Part shown: piece after piece, positions 56,652 through 63,873 of the stretch
Position numbering within the stretch: position 1 is the stretch's first letter
Layout: each line of letters starts with the position of its first letter
Assembly: GCF_021729865.1 (NCBI RefSeq)
Contig: NZ_CP063400.1
Coordinates: 620,001 to 684,000 of the forward strand
DNA: 64,000 nt
Direction: 5' to 3'
DNA from: Hydrogenophaga sp. SL48
GTDB taxonomy: Bacteria > Pseudomonadota > Gammaproteobacteria > Burkholderiales > Burkholderiaceae_C
The notes under the pieces: model-generated
Told to the model about the DNA's origin: nothing
Database searches by the model: none
The model's input: only the letters and a program-made list of their open reading frames with translations
Made by a program: the position numbers and the translations under genes

Positions 56652-58145
56652 TCACCCCAGCCGGATGCCCACCCGCGTGATGCGGTTGCCGTCCATCTTG
56701 CGCACGCTCAGCTCGGCGGCGCCCAGCAGCGCGCCGTCGCCCACCACCGGCGGGCGGTTGATCTGTTGGTTCAGCCAGGCGGCCACGTCGGTGGTGGATT
56801 CCGCCGGCATCGGCAGCCCGTAGAACCCGCACAGCGTGTCCATCGGCGTGGTGGCGTCGATCACGAAATCGCCGAACACCAGGCGGTTGCCCAGTTCGTC
56901 CTTCGGGTCCGGCAAGGCCACGCCCAGGCGCCGCGCGCTCCAGGCGATCGTCCCGCCCTGCAGCAACAGCGAGGTGAGCACCACCACGAAGGCCACGTTG
57001 AAAAACGTGCGGGCCCCGACCACCCCCGCCAGCAGCGGGTACACCGCCAGCACGATGGGCACCGCGCCGCGCAGCCCCACCCAGCTGATGAAACCGATCT
57101 CGCGCCCGCTGAAGCGGAACGGCACCAGGCACAGCCACACCGAGACCGGCCGGGCCACCAGCATCAGCACCGCCGACACGCCCAGCGCCGGCCACAGCGA
57201 GCGCAGCATGTCGCTCGGCGTCACCAGCAGGCCCAGCAGCAGGAACATGCCCGCCTGCGCCAGCCAGGCGTAGCCGTCCATGGCCGAGAGCGCCCGCCGC
57301 ACCGGGTGCCGCGCCCGGTTGCCCACCACCACGCCCATGGCGTACACCGCCAGAAAGCCCGAGCCGCCCAGCCAGGTGGTGGCGGCGAACACCGCCAGCC
57401 CGCCCGACACCACCAGCAGCGCGCGCACGCCGCCGCCGCCGTCCGACCCGCGGCCCAGGCCGTTGAGCAAGGCCGCCAGGGCCCAGCCGCTGCCCAGGCC
57501 CATGGCCGTGCCCCAGCCCAGGTGCAGCAACAGCGCCCACACCGCGTGCAGCACCTGCTGCGCGTCCCACGGCGTTGCGACGGCGTTGACCGCCTGACCC
57601 GCCGTGGCCAGGCCGATGAAGGTGAGCGTCAGGTACACCGCCATCGGGTCGTTCAGGCCCGACTCGATCTCCAGCGTCGCGGCCACCCGCTCGTTGAGCG
57701 TCACGCCCGAGGACTTCAGCAGCGAAAACACCGCCGCCGCGTCGGTCGAACCCACGATGGCGCCCACCAGCAGCGCCAGCGGCCAGCTCAGGTCCAGCAG
57801 CCAGCGCGCCGCCAGGCCGGTGATGACCGCACACACCAGCACGCCCAGCGTGGCCAGCAGCAGCGAGGGCTTCAAGCCGGTGCGGAAGGTGGCGTAGTCG
57901 GTGCGCAGGCCGCCGTCCAGCAGGATCACGGCGAGCGCCACGTTGCCCACCCAGAAACTCAGGCCGAAGTCCTCGAACACCAGGCCACCGGGCCCGTCCA
58001 CCCCAGCCAGGATGCCCACCAGCAGGAACACCAGCAGGAACGAGAACCCCACCCGCGCCGACAACACCCCGGCCAGCACGCTCACGAACACCAGCGACGC
58101 GGCCACGAGCAGCGGCAGGGCGAGGAAGTCGAGCGAAAGGGTCAT
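56652..58145 (-). CDS. K+(or Na+)/H+ antiporter, CPA1/NhaP2 type
   Basis: A 497-residue inner-membrane antiporter with about 12-13 helices and a cytoplasmic C-terminal domain. AAVFSLLKSSGVTLNERVAATLEIESGLNDPMAVYL contains the paired Asn-Asp of CPA1 exchangers, and GAIVGSTDAAAVFSLL precedes it. The C-terminal part (about 400-497) resembles NhaP2/CvrA. It exports K+ or Na+ in exchange for protons. The start ATG at 58145 (MTLSLDFLALPLLV) is preferred to an upstream one. Confidence 0.88.
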   Translation of the reverse strand: MTLSLDFLALPLLVAASLVFVSVLAGVLSARVGFSFLLVFLLVGILAGVDGPGGLVFEDFGLSFWVGNVALAVILLDGGLRTDYATFRTGLKPSLLLATLGVLVCAVITGLAARWLLDLSWPLALLVGAIVGSTDAAAVFSLLKSSGVTLNERVAATLEIESGLNDPMAVYLTLTFIGLATAGQAVNAVATPWDAQQVLHAVWALLLHLGWGTAMGLGSGWALAALLNGLGRGSDGGGGVRALLVVSGGLAVFAATTWLGGSGFLAVYAMGVVVGNRARHPVRRALSAMDGYAWLAQAGMFLLLGLLVTPSDMLRSLWPALGVSAVLMLVARPVSVWLCLVPFRFSGREIGFISWVGLRGAVPIVLAVYPLLAGVVGARTFFNVAFVVVLTSLLLQGGTIAWSARRLGVALPDPKDELGNRLVFGDFVIDATTPMDTLCGFYGLPMPAESTTDVAAWLNQQINRPPVVGDGALLGAAELSVRKMDGNRITRVGIRLG

Positions 58146-58221
58146 GGCGCAAGCTAACAGATTGCGTGCCAATGCAGAACCCGAGGGCTACCATGGCGGT
58201 CAGTCTTGAAAGGAGAACACC

Positions 58222-59319
58222 ATGGTTGCCCATGCTCTTTTGACGGTTCGTGACCTGCGCGTGCGGGCGGTCCATGTGCCCTTGCGCATTCCTTTGCAGA
58301 CCAGCAGCGGCACCATCCACATCGCGCCGCTGGCCCTCATCGACCTGCTCACCGACGAGGGCGTCACCGGCTCCACCTACCTGTTCTGCTACACGCCGCT
58401 GGTGCTCAAACCGGTGGTGCAGCTGCTGAACGAGCTGGTTCCCGTGATCCGGGGCGACGCGGTCGCGCCGCTGGAACTGGACCGCAAGCTGCGCGCGCGG
58501 TTCCGGCTGCTCGGGGTCAAGGGCGTGGTGGGCATGGCGCTGGCGGGCATCGACATGGCCGCCTGGGACGCCCTCGCCACCGCGCAGGGCCTGCCGCTGG
58601 CGCGGCTGCTGGGCGGCGAGCTGCGGCGCATCCCGGCCTACAACAGCTGCGGGCTGGGCATGATCGGCGCCGAGCGCGCCGCGGCCGAGGCCCAGCAGCT
58701 CGCGGCGCCCGGCTTCCCCGCCATCAAGGTCCGGCTCGGCTACGCCGACCTGGCCACCGACCTCGCGGTGGTGCGCGCCGTGAAGCGGGCCATCGGCGAC
58801 GGCGTGCACCTGATGTCGGACTACAACCAGGCGCTGTCCGTGGCCGAGGCCAGCTCGCGCATCCAGGCGCTGGACGGCGAAGGCCTTTACTGGGTGGAAG
58901 AGCCCACCTCGGCCGACGACCACGCCGGCCACGCCCAGATCCGCACCCGCACGCGCTCGCGCATCCAGATGGGCGAGAACTGGTGGGGCCCGCACGAGAT
59001 GGCCGTCTGCGTGGCCGCCGGCGCCTCGGACTTCGGCATGCCCGACGCCATGAAGATCGGCGGCGTGACCGGCTGGCAACGCGCCGCCGCCATCGGCGAG
59101 ACTGCCGGCCTGCCGCTGTCCAGCCACCTGTTTCCGGAAGTCAGCGCCCACCTGCTCGCCGTCACGCCCACCGCCCACTGGCTGGAATACGTCGACTGGG
59201 CCGACCCGGTGCTGCAGGAGCCGCTGCGGGTGGAGGCAGGCCACGTCACCCCGCCCGATGTGCCCGGCACCGGCATCCGCTGGAACGAGGACAGCATCCA
59301 GCGCTGCCTGGTGCCCTGA
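58222..59319 (+). CDS. Mandelate-racemase homologue (enolase superfamily), KxR variant
   Basis: A 365-residue protein that aligns along its length with Pseudomonas mandelate racemase at a constant offset of +5 in the active-site region. Metal ligands Asp200, Glu226 and Glu252 (mandelate racemase D195, E221, E247) and the His-Asp dyad His302/Asp275 (H297, D270) are present: SDYNQ, WVEEP, MGENW, PDAMKIGG and SSHLFPEVSAHLLA. The K-T-K motif of mandelate racemase (K164, K166) is here KVR (Lys169, Arg171), so the (S)-side acid/base lysine is replaced. Substrate unknown. The start ATG at 58222 has AAAGGAG upstream; the gene is divergent from the antiporter. Confidence 0.85.
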   Translation: MVAHALLTVRDLRVRAVHVPLRIPLQTSSGTIHIAPLALIDLLTDEGVTGSTYLFCYTPLVLKPVVQLLNELVPVIRGDAVAPLELDRKLRARFRLLGVKGVVGMALAGIDMAAWDALATAQGLPLARLLGGELRRIPAYNSCGLGMIGAERAAAEAQQLAAPGFPAIKVRLGYADLATDLAVVRAVKRAIGDGVHLMSDYNQALSVAEASSRIQALDGEGLYWVEEPTSADDHAGHAQIRTRTRSRIQMGENWWGPHEMAVCVAAGASDFGMPDAMKIGGVTGWQRAAAIGETAGLPLSSHLFPEVSAHLLAVTPTAHWLEYVDWADPVLQEPLRVEAGHVTPPDVPGTGIRWNEDSIQRCLVP

Positions 59320-59329
59320 GCCCCGAGTT

Positions 59330-59713
59330 CTACGCCGGTAGGTCCTCGTGGAGGCAGAGGTAGTTGCCCTCGGTGTCCTTGAACCAGGCGGCCTTCTCGG
59401 CGCCGAGCACGCAGACGTGGTTCACCGTTTTCAGGCCGGGGAAGTCGTAGTCCTCGAACACCACGCCCGAGCGTTTCAGCTGCTCGATGCTGGCGGTGAT
59501 GTCGTTCACCTGGAAGCTGATCGCGGTGTGGTCGGCCTTGGTGCCTTCGGGTTTGGGGAACAGGGCCAGCGTGCTGCCGCCGACCGAATAGACGAACTTG
59601 CCGTCGGGCTTGAACCCGCCCGGCGACAGTCCCAGACAACCCTCGTAGAACGCCCGTGCGCGGTCGATGTCTTTCACGGGCAGCATGGTGGTGACAGAAG
59701 CAGTGGACAACAT
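59330..59713 (-). CDS. VOC-family (glyoxalase/dioxygenase fold) protein
   Basis: A 127-residue vicinal-oxygen-chelate protein. TTMLPVKDIDRARAFYEGCLGL opens the first beta-alpha-beta-beta-beta unit, and DHTAISFQVNDITASIEQLK with AAWFKDTEGNYLCLHEDLP forms the second. Metal-ligand positions (His/Glu) are consistent with VOC enzymes but do not define a substrate. The start at 59713 was chosen as the first before the conserved domain. It converges with the racemase-like gene, ten bases between stops. Confidence 0.8.
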   Translation of the reverse strand: MLSTASVTTMLPVKDIDRARAFYEGCLGLSPGGFKPDGKFVYSVGGSTLALFPKPEGTKADHTAISFQVNDITASIEQLKRSGVVFEDYDFPGLKTVNHVCVLGAEKAAWFKDTEGNYLCLHEDLPA

Positions 59714-59864
59714 ACCCAGTCCTTTCGCTCGATCCGGCCACGTTCGCGCCGCCTGGCGCCCGCCAGGCCACCGGGCCGGCACATCAGCATAGGCTTCCCG
59801 GTGCGCGGGCGCCAGTGGCCCTCATCGGGTGGTGCGGGCATGGCTCGAACTACCATGCCCACCC

Positions 59865-60296
59865 ATGACGCTGCCCTTCGAATACCAGAACCCCACGCTC
59901 CAGTTCGAGCGCTTCATGGTCGACGCCCGCGACTGCGCCGGGCTGCCCACCACCAACATGGCGTGGAACATGGTGGTGGGTGTGCTGCACGCGTTCCGCC
60001 AGCGACTGACCGTGCCGCAGGCCCTCGCTTTTGCGGCCGTGCTGCCGCCCGTGACCCGCGCGCTCTTCATCGAAGACTGGCCCATCGACCAGGCGCCTGT
60101 GCCTTTTGGCGGGCCGGCCGAGTGGCTGGCGGACGTGCGCTCCGTTCGCACGGAGCACAACTTCTCGCCGGCCGATGCGGTGGTGTCCGTCGCCACCGCC
60201 CTTCGCCGGCATGTGGACGCCGCCGCCTTCGAACGGGTGCTGGCGCAGCTGCCGCCCGAGGCCAGCCGGTACTGGCAGGCGAGGCCCGCCCCATGA
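59865..60296 (+). CDS. Hypothetical protein, DUF2267-like
   Basis: A 143-residue soluble protein with helix-rich sequence. The pattern VLHAFRQRLTVPQALAFAAVLPPVTRALFIEDW, followed by a second repeat-like half (VATALRRHVDAAAFERVLAQLPPEA), fits DUF2267. Known family members are uncharacterised. The gene overlaps the next by four bases (ATGA), so the two are likely co-translated. Confidence 0.65.
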   Translation: MTLPFEYQNPTLQFERFMVDARDCAGLPTTNMAWNMVVGVLHAFRQRLTVPQALAFAAVLPPVTRALFIEDWPIDQAPVPFGGPAEWLADVRSVRTEHNFSPADAVVSVATALRRHVDAAAFERVLAQLPPEASRYWQARPAP

Positions 60297-60805
60297 CACC
60301 CACTCGGCTTCAACTCCAGCGCTGGCAAGCGCTCACCAGCGAACAGCAGCAATCCGTGCTGGCCCTGCACATCCCGCCCGAGCAGATTGAATTCGCCGGG
60401 ACGATGGCGCAGGCGGTCGCGGTGGGCGAGGGCGCCAGCCCCGACGAAGTGGCCGGCCTGGCCGTGCTTCAAGCCGATGTGCCGGTCGGCTTCGTGGTGC
60501 TCTGCCGGGGCTCCCGGCTGCCGGAGTGGGCGCCCACCGGCGCCGTCGCCCTCAGGGCCATGCGCATTGACAGCCGCGAACAGGGCAAAGGCCACGGCAA
60601 ACACGCGCTGGCCCTGGTGGAAACCTGGCTGGGGGAGCACTGGCCGGTTTGCCCGTTGCTCGCGTTGTGTGTGGACGACCAGAACCTGGCTGCTCGGCGC
60701 GCCTACGAAGTGGCGGGGTTCACCGAGTACACCGAGCCCAAGGCTGGGCGCATCGGGCTGGTGCGTTATCTGGCCAAGCCTTTGAAGGTGGCTGCGCGCT
60801 CATAG
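60293..60805 (+). CDS. GNAT-family N-acetyltransferase
   Basis: A 170-residue acetyltransferase. The acetyl-CoA loop is DSREQGKGHGKHALALVETWL (R/Q-x-x-G-x-G/A) and motif B is LCVDDQNLAARRAYEVAGFTEY. The N-terminal part is variable and the substrate unknown. It is translationally coupled to the DUF2267-like gene. Confidence 0.83.
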   Translation: MTPTRLQLQRWQALTSEQQQSVLALHIPPEQIEFAGTMAQAVAVGEGASPDEVAGLAVLQADVPVGFVVLCRGSRLPEWAPTGAVALRAMRIDSREQGKGHGKHALALVETWLGEHWPVCPLLALCVDDQNLAARRAYEVAGFTEYTEPKAGRIGLVRYLAKPLKVAARS

Positions 60806-60843
60806 CACCCGACGGCCGGTTCAACACCACCGGCCGCAGGCGC

Positions 60844-61095
60844 TCAGCTCTCGTCGTCCAGCAGGCGCTGCAGCGCTTCTTCTGTCAGGCCCTGCGCGGC
60901 AGCACTGGAGGCGTTCTGCGCCAGCGAGCCCTACAGGCGGTTCGCGCAGAAGTTGCGCATGGCCTCGTGGTCCTGCGCGCTGACCATCACGCCCACCACG
61001 CGGCCGTGCTTGAGCACCTGGACGGGCCTGTGCTGAACTTGATCAAGCAACTTCCCGAAGTGGGTCTTGGCTTCGGTGGCAGTGCAGGAGCGCAT
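60844..61095 (-). pseudogene. Phd/YefM-like antitoxin interrupted by an in-frame TAG
   Basis: The frame from ATG 61095 encodes MRSCTATEAKTHFGKLLDQV, then VQVLKHGRVVGVMVSAQDHE, a Phd/YefM N-terminal DNA-binding domain. It stops at TAG (60931-60933) after 54 residues. The same frame continues GSLAQNASSAAAQGLTEEAL to a TGA at 60844-60846, giving 83 codons, the normal antitoxin length. A single CAG-to-TAG change explains it. GAGGAGG stands before the ATG, so the 54-residue piece may still be made: DNA-binding half without the toxin-binding half. It is the third gene behind vapB and vapC, 15 bases after vapC, with no partner toxin downstream. Confidence 0.8.
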
Positions 61096-61110
61096 GGTCT
61101 GTTGGCCTCC

Positions 61111-61491
61111 TCAATGAGTGGCCGCGGTGTGCGCCACGCCCAACCGCTCGGCCAGCCCGACCAGCCGCCGGTCCAGCGTCCACAACCGCGCGCCCGGTGT
61201 GATGAGCGCCGACGCCAGCAGGCCCAGATCCACCAAACCGCATCCTTGGCCGTACAAGCGTTCGCGCTCCACAAACGCCATCACCTCGTCCACCGTGGCC
61301 ACCTTGGCCGGTTGCAGCGCCGCCAGATCGGCCAGCGTCTGCACTCGGGCCGGGGGCGTGCCGCAGGCCAGTTCCGCCCGCACCCAGGGGTGGGTCAGCA
61401 CGGCGTCCTGCACCAGCAGGTTGGCCAGCTCTTCGTTGCGGCTGCGAAAGTGGTCCACCCACACCGAGGTGTCCACCAGCACCGCCGTCAT
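61111..61491 (-). CDS. vapC: VapC-type PIN-domain toxin
   Basis: A 126-residue PIN-domain ribonuclease. The acidic active site is [12 protein letters not shown] (first Asp), the Glu in VRAELACG, and the later Asp in [13 protein letters not shown] and LWTLDRR. VapC toxins cleave tRNA or rRNA and are neutralised by VapB. Its start overlaps the vapB stop by four bases, the usual vapBC layout. Confidence 0.93.
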   Translation of the reverse strand: MTAVLVDTSVWVDHFRSRNEELANLLVQDAVLTHPWVRAELACGTPPARVQTLADLAALQPAKVATVDEVMAFVERERLYGQGCGLVDLGLLASALITPGARLWTLDRRLVGLAERLGVAHTAATH

Positions 61492-61691
61492 TCGGCAGGT
61501 TCCTCGCGCCGACGTGGGATCTCGGCCATTTCGGGCGCGGCCGCACCCAGCGCCGCCAGCCGCTTGGCCGACTGCACCCGCACAAAGGTGCGGAACACCT
61601 CGCGGAACAGGTCGGCCTTGTCCATGGACGGGTCGGCGACTTGCAAGGCCCGCTCGTACAAGGCGTCGTCGATGGTGACGGTGGTTCGCAT
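61488..61691 (-). CDS. vapB: VapB-type antitoxin
   Basis: A 67-residue antitoxin of the ribbon-helix-helix type ([17 protein letters not shown]), with a C-terminal region ([19 protein letters not shown]) that would bind VapC. It is the first gene of the leftward operon vapB-vapC-broken Phd. The palindrome at 61721-61738 is the likely autoregulatory operator, 30 bases before the start. Confidence 0.9.
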   Translation of the reverse strand: MRTTVTIDDALYERALQVADPSMDKADLFREVFRTFVRVQSAKRLAALGAAAPEMAEIPRRREEPAE

Positions 61692-61720
61692 TGGGGCGCT
61701 CCGGTTTGTAGATTCAAAGA

Positions 61721-61738
61721 CGCATCAGTTTTGATGCG
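61721..61738. promoter_or_regulatory. Candidate VapBC operator
   Basis: CGCATCA-GTTT-TGATGCG, a perfect seven-base inverted repeat in the 142-base space between vapB and the divergent phd gene. Further GCATCA/TGATG half-sites (AAGCATCATA at 61743) follow. Ribbon-helix-helix antitoxins bind such inverted repeats. The location suggests control of vapBC and perhaps of both operons. Confidence 0.65.
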
Positions 61739-61782
61739 ATAAAGCATCATATAGAAGACACATCAAAGCCTCAATGCATGGC

Positions 61783-61811
61783 TTGACCCAGACCAAATAC
61801 GGGCATAAATT
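61783..61811 (+). promoter_or_regulatory. Sigma-70 promoter for the phd/parE pair
   Basis: TTGACC (61783-61788), a spacer of 17 bases and TAAATT (61806-61811) lie 22 bases before the antitoxin start at 61834, whose AAGGAGG ribosome-binding site is also strong. Spacing is optimal; five of six -35 bases and four of six -10 bases match consensus. Confidence 0.65.
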
Positions 61812-61833
61812 CAGTCCACCCCAAGGAGGCGCC

Positions 61834-62109
61834 ATGCAAGCCCGCGAACACATCCGATCCATTTCCTACCTCAAGAGCCACGCCGCCCAGATCTCTGAAG
61901 AGGTGGCCGCCACCGGTGCGCCGGTCATCATCACCCAGAACGGCGAAGCCGCCATGGTGATCGAGGGCGTGCAGCAGTACCAGGACAAGGAAGACCTGAT
62001 CGCCCTGCTCAAGCTGCTGGCCCTGGGTGAAAAAGACCGGCAGGCGGGCCTGGGCCTTTCGGTGGAAGAATCCCGCGCACAACTGGCACAACGGCGCCAG
62101 CAGCGCTGA
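61834..62109 (+). CDS. Phd/YefM-family antitoxin
   Basis: A 91-residue antitoxin starting MQAREHIRSISYLKSHAAQI, with VIITQNGEAAMVIEGVQQYQ (the Phd dimer core) and a helical C-terminal tail that binds the toxin. AAGGAGG lies five bases before the ATG. The toxin gene starts five bases after its stop. It is unlike the truncated Phd-like frame at 60844-61095, so the two belong to different modules. Confidence 0.92.
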   Translation: MQAREHIRSISYLKSHAAQISEEVAATGAPVIITQNGEAAMVIEGVQQYQDKEDLIALLKLLALGEKDRQAGLGLSVEESRAQLAQRRQQR

Positions 62110-62114
62110 ACGCC

Positions 62115-62435
62115 ATGGCCATCGTCATCCTGCCGGACGCGCAGGCCGACCTGCTGGACCTGCAGGACTACATGCTGGAGCGATGGACGCCGGAGCTGTG
62201 GGTGGCCGCCGAACAAGACATCTTTGACCAGCTCGCCCAGGTGGACTCGGGTTTCATCACCGGCCCGGTGATTCCTTTGCTCGCCAGCGTGGGCATGACG
62301 GACTACCGGACCATCCTCAGCTCACACCACCGCATCCTGTACCGCCAGATCGACGGGAATACTTTTGTGTATGCGGTGGCTGGGCAGACGCAGGATTTTC
62401 AGACGCTGTTGCTCAGGCGGTTGTTCAGGCGGTGA
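62115..62435 (+). CDS. RelE/ParE-family toxin
   Basis: A 106-residue toxin. VILPDAQADLLDLQDYMLERW, GMTDYRTILSSHHRILYRQID and FVYAVAGQTQDFQTLLLRRLF match the ParE/RelE fold with its C-terminal strand. Whether it targets mRNA on the ribosome (RelE) or DNA gyrase (ParE) cannot be told from sequence. It is in the same transcript as its antitoxin, five bases downstream. Confidence 0.9.
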   Translation: MAIVILPDAQADLLDLQDYMLERWTPELWVAAEQDIFDQLAQVDSGFITGPVIPLLASVGMTDYRTILSSHHRILYRQIDGNTFVYAVAGQTQDFQTLLLRRLFRR

Positions 62436-62537
62436 GAGTGGGGAAAAGGCAAGACCTCACCTTAATCCGTCTCTGTAGGTTCGAAAGTCTATGCGCATTA
62501 ACATTTCTCGATTGCATCACCTGAGGTTTATGTTCGT

Positions 62538-63074
62538 ATGAATAATTCATTGTTCTTTTCTCGGTCCATTGTTGCTTTTGTTGCGTCTTTTTTCTGTGCT
62601 CATCTGCATGCATCCCCGGTTGATTTGATTGCATTGATGGATGCGTTTTGTATTGGGGCTGATGGTGATGTTAAATCGGCAGAAAAAATGGCAATTGCTT
62701 CGGGTGGGAAGCGGTTGTCCAAAGATATGTTGCATCTCGACCCGGCTGTAGCTAGGGATGGCGGTAGTGGATTCACTGTTGTTCGAGGGAAAAAGAAGTA
62801 TGTCGTTATGATTACAAATAAAGGCGCCTGTTCCATTCTTTCTGTTAGCACGTTGCCGCAGGATCTGAAGCTTCTTCTTGAAAAAACCTACCCTTTGCGT
62901 AAAGTTTTGGATGATGGAAGCGGTCCCCAATTTTTAACTATGTGGAAAGTTCTTCAGCCTTCGATGTATGCTGGATCTGTTATTTCAATGAATGCTGCAA
63001 GATCCGGTTTCGGAGCGGATGGGGCGGTTTCTCTGGGTTATTTATCATCTAAGCTTGTTCAAGCTGAAAAATAG
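62538..63074 (+). CDS. Exported protein of unknown function in AT-rich island
   Basis: A 178-residue protein I do not recognise. Its N-terminus MNNSLFFSRSIVAFVASFFCAHLHA is a Sec signal peptide, probably cut after HA. The mature part has a Cys (AFCIGADG) and a second Cys (NKGACSIL), which could form a disulfide, and mixed beta/alpha sequence (GFTVVRGKKKYVVMITNKG). GC content is about 40-45%, far below the neighbours, with AT-ending codons. It lies 52 bases before the next gene on the same strand, so the two may be co-transcribed. Confidence 0.7.
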   Translation: MNNSLFFSRSIVAFVASFFCAHLHASPVDLIALMDAFCIGADGDVKSAEKMAIASGGKRLSKDMLHLDPAVARDGGSGFTVVRGKKKYVVMITNKGACSILSVSTLPQDLKLLLEKTYPLRKVLDDGSGPQFLTMWKVLQPSMYAGSVISMNAARSGFGADGAVSLGYLSSKLVQAEK

Positions 63075-63126
63075 ATAATTTTTTTGGAGAGTCTTCTTTG
63101 GAAGTACATTTTTATGAAGTGCAGCA

Positions 63127-63792
63127 ATGACCGCTCAAGCAGCTGATTTGATTTTTTTTGAAGGTAAAGAGTACGTTACGTTCGATGAGCCGCTTTCATT
63201 TCTTGAAGGGCTACCGGAGTTTTTGGATTTGAATACTGGAAATATTAAAGGGTATGTTGCATTGTGGGTGGTTGTCGCTAATCGTTTGTTTATCGCTTCG
63301 CTAAATGGTTATGTGCCTGGAAGGACTGATAAGGGGCTTGGACTTGTTTTTTCCAATGTTCAGGCACCTATTTTTGCGAGTTGGTATTCTGGAAGGCTTC
63401 GACTTTTAGGTGGTCAACTACTCAGGCGTAGCGAAATAAATCCAATCTATCAGCATGAGGTTTTACTGGTTGTGAAGAATGGGGAGATCCAGGAGTGTTC
63501 GTTGCTTGATAGAACTGGCGAAGCCGTCTGTCATGAATTCGATCCAATGTTGTCTGTGTCGATTGAGTTGCTTGAAGGATTTTCTCCTGGGGTGATTGAT
63601 TTGGTTCGAAATTTGGGTGTTTCTAGTTTGGGTGATCTTGTTGAGTTTGATGGATTGGAGTTCGCCAAGGCGACGGGGCTGGGTATCGATGCGGTAATTG
63701 ACATAAAGAATGCACTTTCAACTTATGGGCTTTCATTTGGTATGCATTTGCAGGGCTGGCCACCGAAGCAAAGTCCGGTGAGGCCGCTTTGA
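63127..63792 (+). CDS. Protein with unknown N-terminal domain fused to an RNA polymerase alpha C-terminal-like domain
   Basis: A 221-residue, AT-rich-coded protein. Residues 1-130 form an unassigned mixed alpha/beta domain (KGYVALWVVVANRLFIASLNG, ASWYSGRLRLLGGQLL). From residue 137 the sequence follows the linker and C-terminal domain of RNA polymerase alpha: EFDPML (alpha: EFDPIL), then LGDLVEFDGLEF, ATGLGIDAVIDIKNAL and YGLSFGMHLQGWPP (alpha: RGLSLGMRLENWPP). This match is from memory of E. coli alpha. DNA-contact positions differ: alpha R265, N268, K298 and S299 correspond to non-basic or different residues here, so promoter UP-element binding is doubtful. No strong ribosome-binding site precedes the ATG, the first in frame. 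The role is unknown. Confidence 0.75.
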   Translation: MTAQAADLIFFEGKEYVTFDEPLSFLEGLPEFLDLNTGNIKGYVALWVVVANRLFIASLNGYVPGRTDKGLGLVFSNVQAPIFASWYSGRLRLLGGQLLRRSEINPIYQHEVLLVVKNGEIQECSLLDRTGEAVCHEFDPMLSVSIELLEGFSPGVIDLVRNLGVSSLGDLVEFDGLEFAKATGLGIDAVIDIKNALSTYGLSFGMHLQGWPPKQSPVRPL

Positions 63793-63823
63793 TCTGATGT
63801 GCTTCTTATAGCTAATGGAGCAG

Positions 63824-63855
63824 AAAAAAAGGGCTGCCAGTGGCAGCCCTTCTTG
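63824..63855. terminator. Bidirectional terminator at the end of the AT-rich island
   Basis: A-run, then GGGCTGCC, loop AGT, GGCAGCCC and TTCTTGTT. The eight-pair stem with A-run before and T-rich stretch after can end the rightward island transcript and the leftward dehydrogenase gene that converges here. Confidence 0.8.
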
Positions 63856-63873
63856 TTGGGAAGCGCGAAACGA

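Noticed and set aside
58162..58194. TTGCGT and TACCAT as promoter of the mandelate-racemase-like gene
   Set aside because: The spacing of 21 bases is too long for a sigma-70 promoter.
61834..62435. Assignment of the Phd-partner toxin as ParE with gyrase as target
   Set aside because: The RelE/ParE fold is clear, but no residue pattern separates ribosome-dependent RelE from gyrase-targeting ParE, so only the superfamily is given.
62425..62930. Minus-strand frames (69 and 127 codons) opposite the AT-rich exported protein
   Set aside because: They lack ribosome-binding sites and domains; the plus-strand frame has a signal peptide and the better start.
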